Source: Gnetum montanum (Eukaryota; Streptophyta; Gnetopsida; Gnetales; Gnetaceae). From it: a DNA stretch of 64,000 bases. The DNA is taken from the NCBI GenBank assembly GCA_015680685.1, contig MNCI01010753.1, positions 397,498-461,497 of the forward strand. Reading direction: 5' to 3'. Of this stretch, positions 34,001 to 44,869 are shown piece by piece. The translations under genes were made by a program, and so were the position numbers. Position 1 is the first letter of the stretch; each line of letters starts with the position of its first letter. The notes under the pieces were generated by a model. That model saw only the letters and a list, made by a program, of their open reading frames with translations, was not told where the DNA came from and did not search any database.

Positions 34001-36566
34001 CTAGGAAGGTGGCCTACCTTGATCCAGTTGGTTATAGTATGTGTTAACATAACCGTATGCTTGAAGCTTTGATTTTGGTTTGAAGGGAGCTCCGAAGCCT
34101 TGTATGTTGGAGGAGTGATCACAGATTCAACTGCTTGTTTTTGTGAGAGCTTATCTGGGCTTTTGGTTCTGAAGAAAGGTCTTCTCTTTTTACGGTTGTC
34201 AAAACCAGTAGTAGGTTGAATGTTTACAACTCTCGTAGCGTTACGTTGTTGCGATTGAGTGGGGAGTTCCCCTTGCATTGTTGGAGTAGGAGGTGTTATG
34301 GGAACTATTGGAGGAAGAGGTGCGGACGGATTATGAGGATGGTATATGTATGGAGTGTCTCCCAGAGGAGAAGGAATCCTTCTAAAGTACTCCCGAACTT
34401 GGTAGTGACGTTGGGGAGTTGTGTGACCCATGGAGTCACTTGGAGAAATTGGCTGCTCCACATAGTATCCATATGGGTCTAGCTACCGGTAAGGGTACTG
34501 TTGTTTCGGTGGTGGCATCCCCCATGACTGTGGGTATTTCCACTGCTGATGTTGTCCGATGGATTGTGGTGGAGTTCCACTTGGATAATATGTCAACGGT
34601 TGGTGGAACTATCTTGGGTTACCTTGAGGATAAGGTAACCTTTGGGGTGTCTGTTGTTTGTTAAGTCTTGAGTTGAGTGCATACAGCCTAGACTCTTGTA
34701 GATGTGAGGTGATTGGACAACATCCCTTAGGATGGTCATAGTGGTAAATCTCACATCCACTATCATCATCTGTGTCCGAATCTGCAACCTCATTGGAGAT
34801 AGTTATTTTCCCTTTACCCTTGTCACGTACAGGGCCTAAGTCTCTCTGCTTTGTCTTGTTCTTGTCACTACTTTATTCCTCCTTAGACTCCTCTACAATC
34901 TTTAGGACAATTTCAAGTTTATTGTCTAAGGAGCTCCATACTTCATCTACCTTAGCCGATACTTCTGTTGTTAGCTTCTAAAGCTGCAAGGTTTTTCTGT
35001 TCACCAACTCTTCGAGTGGTGACTCATCCTCTTCATTGCAAAATCTCACTCCCTTCTTTTGAAGAGAGGGATCACGGTTATATTCTTCCGCACTTTCTCT
35101 TTTTCGTAGTTCACCTTCTTCTTTTGCTACTTGTTCCAACAAGCGATGTATCTCATGGGATCTAAGTTCTGATAATCTCCCTTGGGCATAAGTCCCAAGG
35201 GTTCTCCTAGTTTCATACCTTAGCCCATCCACAATGTGGCAGAGTTGATCCTATTGTGCATAACCATGGCTCGAGAAATGATGTAACAATGCGTAGTAGT
35301 GGCCCATGGCAGCATCCAAGGGTTCATGAGTACCTTGCTTCCATCCTTGGATCTGCTTATGTAAGTTAGACACTCTGGAGTATGTTTGATATTTATCATT
35401 GAAGATTTCTAACATCGTACTCCACCTCTTGATCGTTTCCGGTTCTAAGGACCGATACCAACTCTCTGATTCCTTGATGAGTATCCTAGAAAACAAGTTT
35501 AGTTTTTGCCACTCGTTCTCTATGTTTTGCAAGGTGCAAGCATTGTGGAATGCCTGTAAATGATTTTGTGGATCATCGTTATATCCCCCTTCGAAGCATG
35601 GGATATTGTTCATGTCTACATGCTTGATCCGACTATCTTTTAAATGCCTTGTTGGTATTCTCACTACCTCCGTTATATCGAGCATACTTCAGGTTGCAAG
35701 TAGGGGATCGTCATAATCATCTCTTTCATGACATCTATGATGTCTATGTTGTTCCCTACTTTCCCTTCATTCATGCCCTTGTCCTCTCTCTCGACTCTCT
35801 TGTCGAAGTTTCTCATTTTGCCTACCTCTATCCTCACTGTTATGCTCTCTATGACTGCGCCCAGAGGTGGAAGGAGAGGGTAGTGATGTGATGAAGGGAA
35901 AGAAGAAGGAGAACCATCGCCATGATGATGTTTCCTACCTTCTCTTCTCTGGCTTCGGCCCTGATCATGATGACGATCTGAGTGCCCGTCCTTGTCATGT
36001 GTTGTTGTTTCCTCAATGAATAGCTGGTGTTCACAAGGATTAGAACCAGGGTTGTGTATCATGGAGCATAGGTTTTGATACCCTACCTTCTCACTATCAT
36101 TAGGAGGGGGAACATCTTTTGATAGAGAACCAATTATAAGTGGTTCACCATCTCCAATTTCACTTAGGATGTGCAGGACCTCTTTGCCCTTCAACAGTGT
36201 ATGTTAGCTCTCCTGCCTTGAGTCCCTCATACGTTGTGCTTCTGTGGGATGGTAATCCCTTGTGTCAAAATCTCCTATAACGTACTCAGCATAGAGCTAA
36301 GTCATGCCAATCTGTGCCAAAGCACGGAGGATCATGTTGGGGACTGCACGATCCGAAGGTAACACAATGTTACCTTGCAAGTCTCTCTAGTGCATCTGCT
36401 CATCCTGATGGAGGATAAAAGTAAAATTGGGTATATACTCATTGGGATGAGTATATTCCACCCTATATTATTGAGGAACTAGTGGATTTAGGTTATGCAT
36501 TTTAGATTGCCGACTGTCTCTAGTATTGTCCCTAGGTGGTGTAATGCGCTTGTAAGAAGAAGACAT
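34001..36566 (-). pseudogene. Gag of element D
   Basis: Starts at ATG 36566 (MSSSYKRITPP), with PNFTFILHQDEQMH, then an open stretch 36194-35673 containing the Arg/His/Ser-rich DRHHDQGRSQRREGRKHHHG linker. After a frame change the capsid-like domain runs 35685-34978 with few stops: MNNIPCFEGGYN, FSRILIKESESWYRSLEPE, MLEIFNDKYQTYSRV, TRRTLGTYAQGRLSEL. Downstream are a CEIYHYDHPKGCCP Cys/His cluster and a Pro/Gln-rich linker to protease. An in-frame TAA occurs about 30 codons in, at the same codon where element F has TAG. Confidence 0.8.
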
Positions 36567-36693
36567 TGTTATTTAATTCAGTGTGATTATTAACCGTTAT
36601 AATTTTTTTCTTATTTAATTAACCCTAAGGTTCATTTAAGCTCCCAACAATGTGAATGATCTCTTATGTTCTACTTAGTGCAGAAACAATTAG

Positions 36694-36711
36694 TCCCCGG
36701 CAACAGCGCCA
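36694..36711 (-). other. Primer-binding site, element D
   Basis: Minus strand reads TGGCGCTGTTGCCGGGGA, one mismatch from the canonical tRNA-Asp-type Athila site, one base inside the LTR end. Confidence 0.85.
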
Positions 36712-36712
36712 A

Positions 36713-37508
36713 TGATGAGTGGCGAGGTACCCCTACACTCAACCATACGAATACGAGCGTAACACACGCGATCCGGTCAAACTCCACAAACTAAGTGCTT
36801 ACATGCCTCATGGAACACTTAAGGTTAATTATTCATTGTCTTCCCAAACTTACTTGTATTTTTCACGGTGTATGGTTAAGTAAGTTTGAGGTGTATGATT
36901 TTTATATCTTTTTATGTTTTATCTCCTATGCTATTGAGGTGAAGGGTTGAGAGACTAATTGACTAACTCTAACTAATGAACTAAGTCTAAATTAACCTAG
37001 CATCAGTATCTATTTCCATTTACCGTTCACACCCTGAACCAATGTAGCCATGGTTACCAAATGCTAGTCGTTGCTGGGATCACCACGCATAACGCACGTG
37101 CTCGAAGCGGTCGTACTAAGGCACTTAACTAGGAGAGAATGGTTGAGAAAGATTTAATAACTAATAAAGCATTTAAATGATAAACAGTAAATAACAATAA
37201 ATAAAAGTCCTAATTAGCCTATTCCATGCACTGCAAGGTTTATCCAAGAAGCTCGTCTTTATTGTCGTACACAAACTTGTGTTCAAGTACAATGTTTGCT
37301 CGAATAAAGATCTGTTCACTTTGGAGTTCCTACTATGGGCACATGGAAAATATTTTATCTCTAGAGAGATCAAACTACCAAAGTTTCACTACGGTCTAAG
37401 CCTAGGATGAGAAACAAGGAAGAGCTGCCTCTTATTTATAGATATGATGGCACACCGCGATATTGCGTACGCGATATTGTGGGGGATGACACGATATCGC
37501 GTACATCA
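36713..37508 (-). repeat. 5' LTR of element D
   Basis: Ends (minus strand) CACTCATCA at 36713. TATA region 37434-37440. Its U3 start is shortened: about 40 bases of GATATC-type repeat present in the 3' LTR are missing, leaving TGATG at 37504-37508. CCCCT follows. Confidence 0.85.
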
Positions 37509-37513
37509 CCCCT
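37509..37513. other. Target site duplication, right copy
   Basis: CCCCT, identical to 30563-30567. Confidence 0.8.
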
Positions 37514-37599
37514 CAAGATTTTTTTCTAGGATCCTTCTTCTCAATCTAAAGTCTTCCTTATCATAGTTTGATGATGAGGATGAAGAAGAGGATAGTAGG

Positions 37600-38438
37600 C
37601 TACTAGGAGAGCCACGTTGACTTGATTTTCTTTTGAGATACCTTTATGCATATGTTCTAGGCTTGGAAGACCTTGTTCTGGGACCCTACCCATAATCCTC
37701 AAGATTTTCTACTAAGAAAGAACATATTATTACATTCCTCAAGTCCTTAATGGTAAAATTGAATACAAGATGTGAAGTAGACCTATGATACAGAGATCTC
37801 TTTGAGTAGTTGGTTGTGTCCTTCCTTTCTAATTGCGATGTAGCTAGCACATGATGTTTGACCTTCTTATGCTTATATCTTGCCTCTATTTGGTAGTCTA
37901 GGTTGCACTAGACCATTGTAGGTAAGTAAGGTTTGACTATGTTTTTGCCAAGCTCACACACTACTGTGTGTACCAAGAGTCTAGTCATTAGATTTACCAA
38001 GTTAACATGAATGTAATGCTTGAGATTGAACTGCACTTATTTCGTCATATATTATCATATAAGAAAGCATAAATATTATGATAAGAATTAAATGCAAAAA
38101 TAGAAATTCTTTGCTAAGTTAGACTGTTGTGATGAATAGGAATTATCTTGGTCTTTATTGTCATCATGAAATGTATATAGGTACAATTCACTCAAATAAA
38201 GACTCCATATAGTAAACTCTAATTCATGTTGCATGCACTCATTGATTACTATAAGGAATTAAGAAAATAAATTGCAAGAGTTTTGTAGCCTACTAACCAA
38301 ATGATGTCATAACTATGGCTAGTGAACACATATTTATAGTCATGACCTAACTAGAAGATGTCACATTTGTGAAGTTGCATCATGAACTATGATGTAACAT
38401 TGTAGTTGATGGAAGATTGTGATTTTTATTATTCATCA
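37600..38438 (-). repeat. Degenerate Athila-like LTR, minus strand
   Basis: Region 38140-38345 follows the LTR of element D feature by feature on the plus strand: TCTTTATTGTC, AGGTACAAT, CTCAAATAAAGA, GCATGCACTC, then an ATTTATAG TATA region at about 38331. ATTCATCA at 38431-38438 is the expected reversed LTR start (TGATGAAT). The lower end is unclear, near 37570-37600. No internal sequence is attached, so it may be a solo LTR. Confidence 0.5.
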
Positions 38439-38984
38439 CATGGGATATGTTGATCTAACATACTATAATTTTCTATTTAAGTTCTATAAAAGTACCATGT
38501 TAACTATATGATTATGAGTTCAAGGGTACATATAGTCAAATAGTTTTAGTTTTGATGCTCCACTCATGGAAGTATTAGTTTTAACTTTTATTTTGTATTA
38601 TCTAATAAAAAATCCCAATGGTTTCTAGCATAATAAAAAAAAGTTCAATTTAATTTAGTCTAATAGCATGTGGTTCAAAATGCATTTAATCTTTCATGTA
38701 AAAATCATGTTGAACTAAATAGGATATAGAAGATGAATTGAGCATATTGACAAAATCTAGATGATTTCCTAATATTTATATTTGTAGTTTTGATTGTAAG
38801 AATTGGAATTAATGGTGATATTGAAGTATGCTTGTAGAATTAGTAGTTCAATGATATTGATTAATTGAATTTTAATTTTAAAATAATTAAAATACCTAAA
38901 AGATTAAGTATGTTTTTAGTAGAATAATGGTAGTAAATGAAAGTAGGTATAACTTTTACTAATAACATTATATCATTGTTATCA
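38439..38984. other. AT-rich, no gene seen
   Basis: No coding resemblance or repeats recognised. Confidence 0.5.
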
Positions 38985-39250
38985 TTATCATCATCATCAT
39001 CATCCTGGACTTGTTCCAACAAACTCTTTTGCTATGCACCTCTATAAAGAGCTAGATCCTAATCTATTTGCAATTTTTTTGGAACATATTCAATTGTCTT
39101 TCTCTCAATTCTTTTTTAGTCTTCATTTTATTGGATTTTCTAAAACATTGAGGTAGCAACCTTTTTTAATAGGCTCATTATTTGATTTTCTTTACACATG
39201 CCCAAACCATTTAAGATGTCATTCTTGTTGCTTATTTGAATTAGAAACCA
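38985..39250 (-). mobile_element. 3' end of an RTE-like non-LTR retrotransposon
   Basis: Read on the minus strand, 39250-39150 gives HLKWFGHV followed by a NEPIKK block, the LRWFGHVxRRxxxxPVRR motif near the end of plant RTE-type LINE reverse transcriptases. The sequence then runs to a (GAT)n tail at about 39005-38985, and RTE elements commonly end in a short microsatellite. Heavily mutated 5'-truncated fragment. A second (ATC)n patch at 39470-39483 may mark another such tail. Confidence 0.5.
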
Positions 39251-39521
39251 TTCTAAGACTTACACTAATCTTTCCTATCATGATTGCTATTGAATTTGCC
39301 ATTAGAATGACATATAAATTATGATATTACCCTTCAATAATATTGTCCTTTTAAACTAAAAGAAAAAGAAACAATAATATTGTAATAACACCCTCACACC
39401 AATTCCACTCTCACCCTAGTGTTCTAGGCTATTAGACTCAAATCCTATCCTATTCAAATTCACTTGATATATCATCATCATCATTGTAACCTTGTTTGAA
39501 TAAAATGGAATCAACTTATAA

Positions 39522-39540
39522 TTAATTAATTAATTAATGA
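39522..39540. repeat. (ATTA)n microsatellite
   Basis: AATTAATTAATTAATTAAT run. Confidence 0.8.
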
Positions 39541-39661
39541 AATTATAAAGGAAGTTGAAATAATAGACATGTTTGATAAGACATAGGAACAATGAGAAAA
39601 ACATTTGGAATATTGGGTTGAATGCAGTGTGAAATGCAAAGACATTTATTATTACAAATAG

Positions 39662-39846
39662 ATTTTTTTTTTTTTGTAGTGGGTGGGTGGTTTGTGGTGA
39701 GGGAAGAGGGAGGGGGTGGGGGTTGTCAATGTGTTTATATATATATCAATTACACTTGTAGGGGATTTTGTTCTTTTTTTAAGATAATAGAACTTAGAAT
39801 CAACCTCCCTTCTAAAATATGAGTATTCTAACTACTAGGATATTAG
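39662..39846 (-). mobile_element. tRNA-derived SINE, copy 2
   Basis: Minus strand: box A-like ATATCCTAGTAGTTAG (39844-39829) and box B-like GGTTGATTC (39805-39797), spaced as in a tRNA promoter. The body ends in a 13-14-base poly-A (the plus-strand T run 39662-39675). The C-rich stretch on this strand is the G-rich block at 39680-39722. Confidence 0.45.
39701..39722 (+). other. G-quadruplex-capable G-run cluster
   Basis: GGG-AAGA-GGG-A-GGGGG-T-GGGGG: four G-runs with 1-4-base loops, preceded by GGGTGGG at 39681-39687. About 1.4 kb upstream of the host gene start. Confidence 0.6.
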
Positions 39847-39899
39847 AACTTGAAATGAAATAAGTAAAGCATAGGTACACCCCAAGATATATAGTCCAA

Positions 39900-39990
39900 T
39901 TAGAATTTTATATTAGCATTACACACCAAAATGGAACCTATGACTTAGAGCTTACAAATCAAGTGTTTTACCACTAGGCTAACACCCCAT
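39900..39990 (-). mobile_element. tRNA-derived SINE head, copy 1
   Basis: Minus strand: GTGTTAGCCTAGTGGTAAAA contains a near-perfect pol III box A (39982-39971), and GGTTCC at 39938-39933 is a decayed box B 44 bases after the box A start, the tRNA spacing. No acceptor-stem pairing, so not a functional tRNA. The right half is not recognisable. Confidence 0.55.
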
Positions 39991-39999
39991 TAGTGTTCT

Positions 40000-41107
40000 A
40001 ACCATTGTTGCACCCCTTAGTGCATAATTTTGTCCCTTAACAATACACATCGTTAGAAAAAAATATATGTTACCAAAAAAAATTTAACATTTCCCAAAAC
40101 GGCGGTCAAATTCACACCTTACATGAGAACACACGAAGAAGCCACTTAATTCCCACCAAAGTAGAATTTGTAGATATTATTAAATATATAAAAAAGAGCT
40201 TGGGTTGAAAACAAAAGATAGAAGCTAAGAAAGGCATCAACGGCCTCCACAGAATACATGATGGGATTTTGATTTCCACATGTGGACCCCACACAAAGCA
40301 GCCACGATCAAATTGCTTTTTCCTATTACTATTTTTTCCCCTTCTTTGTAGGCGTGTTCAACGCCAAAGATCCCCATCCAACATAAAAAAAGGGGAAGTG
40401 GGCCAACTTACTGCACCGACATGTTCACACGGCTTAATTTAAAACTAATACTCATTCCCCACCATGAACAAAGCAGCAATAATTACCTCTGGGGCTCTGA
40501 CTCTGAACCATCCGCATGGTCGAATTCAAACCCTGCTCTGTTATTCCGTTTTAAAGTCCGAGGACGGAAGCGAAGCCGCCGCTGAATTTCAATTTGAATC
40601 GGCCTTTTATCGTTAGAGATTTGCAGTAACAATATACTGCAGCATGAATGAAGACAACGGCCTCCAACCTGGAATTTCATGTCATCATTGCATACGTATT
40701 TAACATGAATGAATCAAGGAATACTGCTGGCTGCGATGGTGTGCGTTGGCATCAATCCATCTATCGAATGGTTCACGTGAAAAAGAGCGAAATTCCAGAT
40801 TTGTCAAGCATCTCTGTTTTTTTTTTGTTTTTCCTTCTCGTTGTTCTGTGCTGCTCAACTGTACTCCATTGGTAAGGAGAGGAAGGGCCACAGCCAGAGT
40901 GTATGAAAGTTCCCAGCAGCAGCAGCAGCAGCCACTGCAACAAATTTTTTCCTGTACCTGTGCTGTGTTTTGTGGACATTAGATCTGCTGTAGAGCTGGG
41001 CTGGGCTGCTCTGGTCTTCAATCACTTCACTGCTTAATGAACAAGTAAGTGTTAGAAGGGAAGGGCTCAAGGGCTTACAACAAGACGAAGCAGCGATAAC
41101 AATAGCA
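40000..41107 (+). promoter_or_regulatory. 5' flank and probable 5' UTR of the GT77-like gene
   Basis: GC content rises visibly from about 40490. No convincing TATA box within 150 bases of the start codon. A (CAG)6 run lies at 40914-40931. Upstream ATGs exist at 40648 and 40704, so either transcription starts after them or short upstream frames are present. The transcription start cannot be placed from sequence. Confidence 0.4.
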
Positions 41108-43571
41108 ATGGCTAAAGAGATGCAGCAGCAGCAGAAGCACATTGTGCGTGACATATTTGTGATCCTGATGTGCGCTGCTGTGATTGCCATCGCAGTCTCA
41201 GTGATTGCTGACAGAGCTGCCACAACTTTCTACCCCTATTTCGGTCCGCGCTTGTCTGAAATTGGTGCCGCTGCTGCCGATCCAGTCGTTCGCATCTCAG
41301 ATCAACACGCAAATCCTGTAAGTCGTGTTTTCTTTCTTGTCGCTTTTGCGGTCTTGCTTTCTGTTTAGATCCTGGACGCTGTTGATTGATGCCCCCTGGT
41401 TCGTTCGATAGATTTGTGTGTTCTTTCGCTCTGTTTTTTTTCTTTTGTTGGTTGAGTTGAAATTAGGGTGTCTGGACTTGTGGGTTTGCTGTTGGAGGAA
41501 TTGTTTGTTGGTTGCTTTCTTTGAGATTTGCGTCAATTTAAAGGGCTTGTTGGGTTGTGATTGAAATTGCAGAGCAATAGTCGAAACGCCCCTGCTGCAG
41601 ACACAGGAGGAGCAGAAGCAAAACCAGTGACTCCGTTGGCAGAAGCTGCTAATCCAGAGCCAAAAGCAAACTCCAAACCAAGGGCTGCTGCTCAAGACCC
41701 GCAGTCGCAGATGCAAACAAATCCTGGCCCATTATCTGTTCCAGGGCCCAAAAAGCTACCTGGCACAGCTTCTGGGCTGCATCCAAAACTAGGGCTAGTT
41801 CCTAATCTAGACGCAGAGCAAGCGGCTGCTGCCGATCCAGAGCATAAAACAGAAAACGAGCCGAAGCAAGAACAAATTCCAGAACCAGATGGTTTTCGAA
41901 GACCAGATGCTGTTCCTACTTCAGATCAAAGCCCAGAAAGGGAAACCGTTAACAACGCAGAACGAAGTCCAAAAGCGGGTACCGTTGAACAACAGGAACA
42001 GCGTAGAGAACCAGATGCTGCTCAAGACCTGGAAGCTGCTGTTGATGGAAAACAAAAGCAGAGCTCTGTAACAACTGCTGGTCAAAACCCAGAGCCGGAA
42101 CGCAAGTCAGGAGCAGATGCAGAAAGTGGAGGTAGTATGGGGGAGGGATTGGAACTGGACGATCTGGACTCGGTGCTGGCTGCTGCTGCAGATTCGAACA
42201 AGACAGTGATACTAACGGCGCTGAACAGGGCATGGGCTGAACCCAGTTCCATGATAGATCTGTTTCTGGAGAGCTTCCGCATTGGCGATGGCACTTCTGA
42301 GCTGTTGCAGCATGTGCTCATCGTGTGTCTGGATGCCAAGGCCTACAATCGCTGCATCAACATCCACCCGCACTGCTATCGCCTCCGTACCAGAGGCATC
42401 GATTTCTCTGCCGAAAAGGTTTTCATGAGCCACGACTACCTCATCATGATGTGGCGCCGCCTGGGCTTCCTCGGTGAAATCCTCAAACGTGGCTACAGCT
42501 TCGTCTTCTCTGTAAGTTCAACAACACCCACAGACACCACTTCACTTTAACTTGTTCTTGTTCCAAATTTTACTTCTGTGCTTCTTATTCATTCAGTATA
42601 AATTAACATACATTTCGCTTTCATCCATGTATTTTCATTCAAATTCCGCAACCTAAAGAGCCCTGCTACAAATCAACATGATTTCCACCCTTTGATGTGG
42701 ATATGCAATTTTGGATTTCATCCGCTTTTAATTGCTTGATTTTCATTGTGTGCTTCTTATTCATTCAGTATAAATTAACATACATTTAACTTCCATCCAT
42801 ATATTTTCTTTCAAATTCCGCAACCCAAAAAGGCCTGCTACAAATCAAGATGATTTCTACCCTTTGATGTGGATATGCAATTTCGGATTTCATCCGCTTT
42901 TACTTGCTTGATTTACATTTGTGCTTTTCTCAGGCACTAGCAGCAATTTATGAGCCATATTTTTTACCACTGAATTGTAACTTGCAGTGCAGCAAATTGC
43001 CAATCTATCTGGAAAGTGACATAAATATTTCAATACAAAAACCATGAATGAATAATTATTATCCATGTCACTGCAGGACTGTGACATAATGTGGTTGAGG
43101 AATCCATTCAAGATATTTGCCGAGGATGCGGACATACAGATTGCCTCGGACAGATTCAACGGGGCACCATACGATGTGAAGAACATGCCCAACGGGGGCT
43201 ACAAGTACGTGAGATCCAATGAAAAAACCGTTACCTTTTACAAATTCTGGTACATGAGCAGAAGGCTGTTCCCTGGGCAGAACGAGCAGGATGTACTTAA
43301 TATCCTCAAATTCAGAGGAAACTTCAAGAGGATGGTTAACTTCAGGTTCCTGGACACCAAGAACTTTGGGGGATTCTGCGAGAGGAGCGATTCTCTCAAC
43401 GATGTCTACACAATGCATGCAAATTGCTGCAAAGGTCTCAAGGCCAAATTGATTGATCTTCGACAGACTCTCCAAGATTGGCGCAATTACATGCACCCGC
43501 CTCCCAATTCAACCCGCGATTTAAGTGTGTGGAGACCCCCTTATGCCTGCCAGCAGTCCTGGTTCCAGTGA
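41108..43571 (+). CDS. GT77-like nucleotide-diphospho-sugar transferase (At4g15970-like), 3 exons
   Basis: Exons 41108-41317, 41573-42511 and 43077-43571 join in phase 0 at GT-AG introns of 255 and 565 bases to give 547 residues. Predicted Golgi type II membrane glycosyltransferase: short cytosolic tail with four Gln, membrane anchor at residues 16-34, then a long Pro/Glu/Gln/Ala-rich stem (about 60-270), then the PF03407-type catalytic domain from NKTVILTALNRAW (279) to the end. DCD (384-386) is the metal/nucleotide-sugar DxD motif, at the start of exon 3. Other family blocks are RGIDFSAEKVFMSHDYL, QNEQDVLN, NFGGFCE (479-485) and TMHANCC (495-501). No stops or frameshifts. Acceptor sugar and substrate unknown; relatives act on cell-wall arabinosyl or xylosyl transfer. 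The stem is much longer than usual for this family. Confidence 0.92.
41318..41572 (+). other. Intron 1 of the GT77-like gene
   Basis: GTAAGT donor at 41318, TTGAAATTGCAG acceptor ending 41572; phase 0. T-rich, no repeats. Confidence 0.85.
42512..43076 (+). other. Intron 2 of the GT77-like gene
   Basis: GTAAGT donor at 42512, TCACTGCAG acceptor ending 43076; phase 0. It splits the catalytic domain directly before the DxD motif (FVFS / DCDIMW). Contains a 172-bp tandem duplication. Confidence 0.88.
42577..42926. repeat. 172-bp tandem duplication inside intron 2
   Basis: Copy 1 at 42577-42748 and copy 2 at 42749-42920, followed by TGTGCTT, the start of a third unit. Copies share TTATTCATTCAGTATAAATT and GATGTGGATATGCAATTT and differ at scattered sites, so the duplication is not recent. 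Confidence 0.9.
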
Positions 43572-44869
43572 CTGTGACCCTGAACGAAACCAACCCATTC
43601 ATTGTTTTCATATTATTTCACCCTGTCCTATCTGTTTTTGTATTCTTGAAAATTTTTTCCAGCAAAAGGGGCCTCCACATTGTTTAATTGGTGAAGCAAG
43701 CAAGCCGGCCTTTATCTCACTCTTTCCCTTTCGATCAATCAGTCAAGTAAGCCAGCGAAATTTGCCATGGTGCGCTTGCGACTGGAAAACACCAGCGGCG
43801 ACAGTCGTAGTCAAATTTATGTCTTCGTCTGCACCATTGTATTATATATATGTATTTATTCACACTTCGCCCTTTTTTCTTGAACAAGTTCAATTCAGTG
43901 CCGTCTCAATAATTTCCGATGTTCAATTTATATCCAATAAATATTGCCGTTGCAGTTCCCCGCACGTCTCGCACAGAGCGACCTACCATTTACGTTGAAA
44001 GAAGGATTTTCACTGTGGTACGTTGCCGCTGTCGGAGACATTTTCAAGCTGTTCGTTGCAATAAATGGGAAAAATACTAATACAATCGTTGTTTAAAACA
44101 GTTACATTTTTATTGAAAGTTAAATACTCTAAGTGGGTCATGTAGTTGGGTAACATGTTTTCCATTTATATTAGGCTGGGCAATGCTTAAGTCATATTAT
44201 AATTATTTCAGGTTTTAACACCCCATTTATATTAAGTTGTGGTAAAGTTATTGATATTTGATATGGAGTTGAAGGCTGCTTAATTTCTACAGCACCTATG
44301 CATTTGCATCTTACATAATAACATAAAAAAACCGTGTAAAAATAAAATGATTAACACTATTCTGAAATGCTCGAAGCAATCATTTAGAAAAAACAAAACA
44401 CCTTTTCAAATACTTCGAATATATTTAGCAGACAACATTTAAATAAAACATAAATTATAAATATCTCCATTACATATTTTTAAAATAATGGCAATAACTT
44501 ATTATAACCCAAAAAAACATAGCTTACAACTTATAGAACATAGGATTGGCAAACTAAAAACAATTACAAAAATTTAACATAACACCAATACATCACATAA
44601 TTATTGAGAAGAAAGCCCCAAAAACATGAAAACAAATCACTTTTGAACTCAAGTGAATAATTTTACAATGGATATTTCAAAAAAATGAGAGAAAAATTAA
44701 TTATTAGTACAGGGAATGATTCCAATTCTAACAACATTTACACTACTTTCAATTACTATGCTTGAACTTAAAATAACAAGAGGATTCAATGTAGTACTAG
44801 AAAGCTTTGGTGAAATACCAACTTTTGTAGGAGAAGCAAGTACAAAACTAGATATTGGCACATAATGTT
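43572..44869 (+). terminator. 3' UTR, polyadenylation signals and intergenic tail
   Basis: AATAAA at 43936-43941 and again at 44060-44065, 365 and 490 bases after the stop codon, are the likely poly(A) signals. 44070-44869 is AT-rich with no gene. Confidence 0.5.

Larger units (their letters stand above)
30568..37508 (-). mobile_element. Athila-like element D with gag and protease only
   Basis: Minus-strand element bounded by LTRs 36713-37508 (5') and 30568-31296 (3') and a perfect CCCCT target duplication. Gag and protease are the best kept in the window, with long open stretches. RT, RNase H and integrase are absent: the linker after protease joins directly, near 33265, to the post-integrase spacer. 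The third ORF is reduced to its start. The element is therefore non-autonomous in structure. The LTRs are about 94-95 percent alike by eye over the first 170 bases, mostly C/T and G/A differences. Confidence 0.9.

Noticed and set aside
39900-39990. Functional tRNA gene
   Set aside because: Box A and B spacing fits, but acceptor, D and T stems do not pair and box B is damaged.
40855-42433. Minus-strand open frames over the GT77-like gene
   Set aside because: They are complements of GC-rich, low-complexity exon sequence and match no family.
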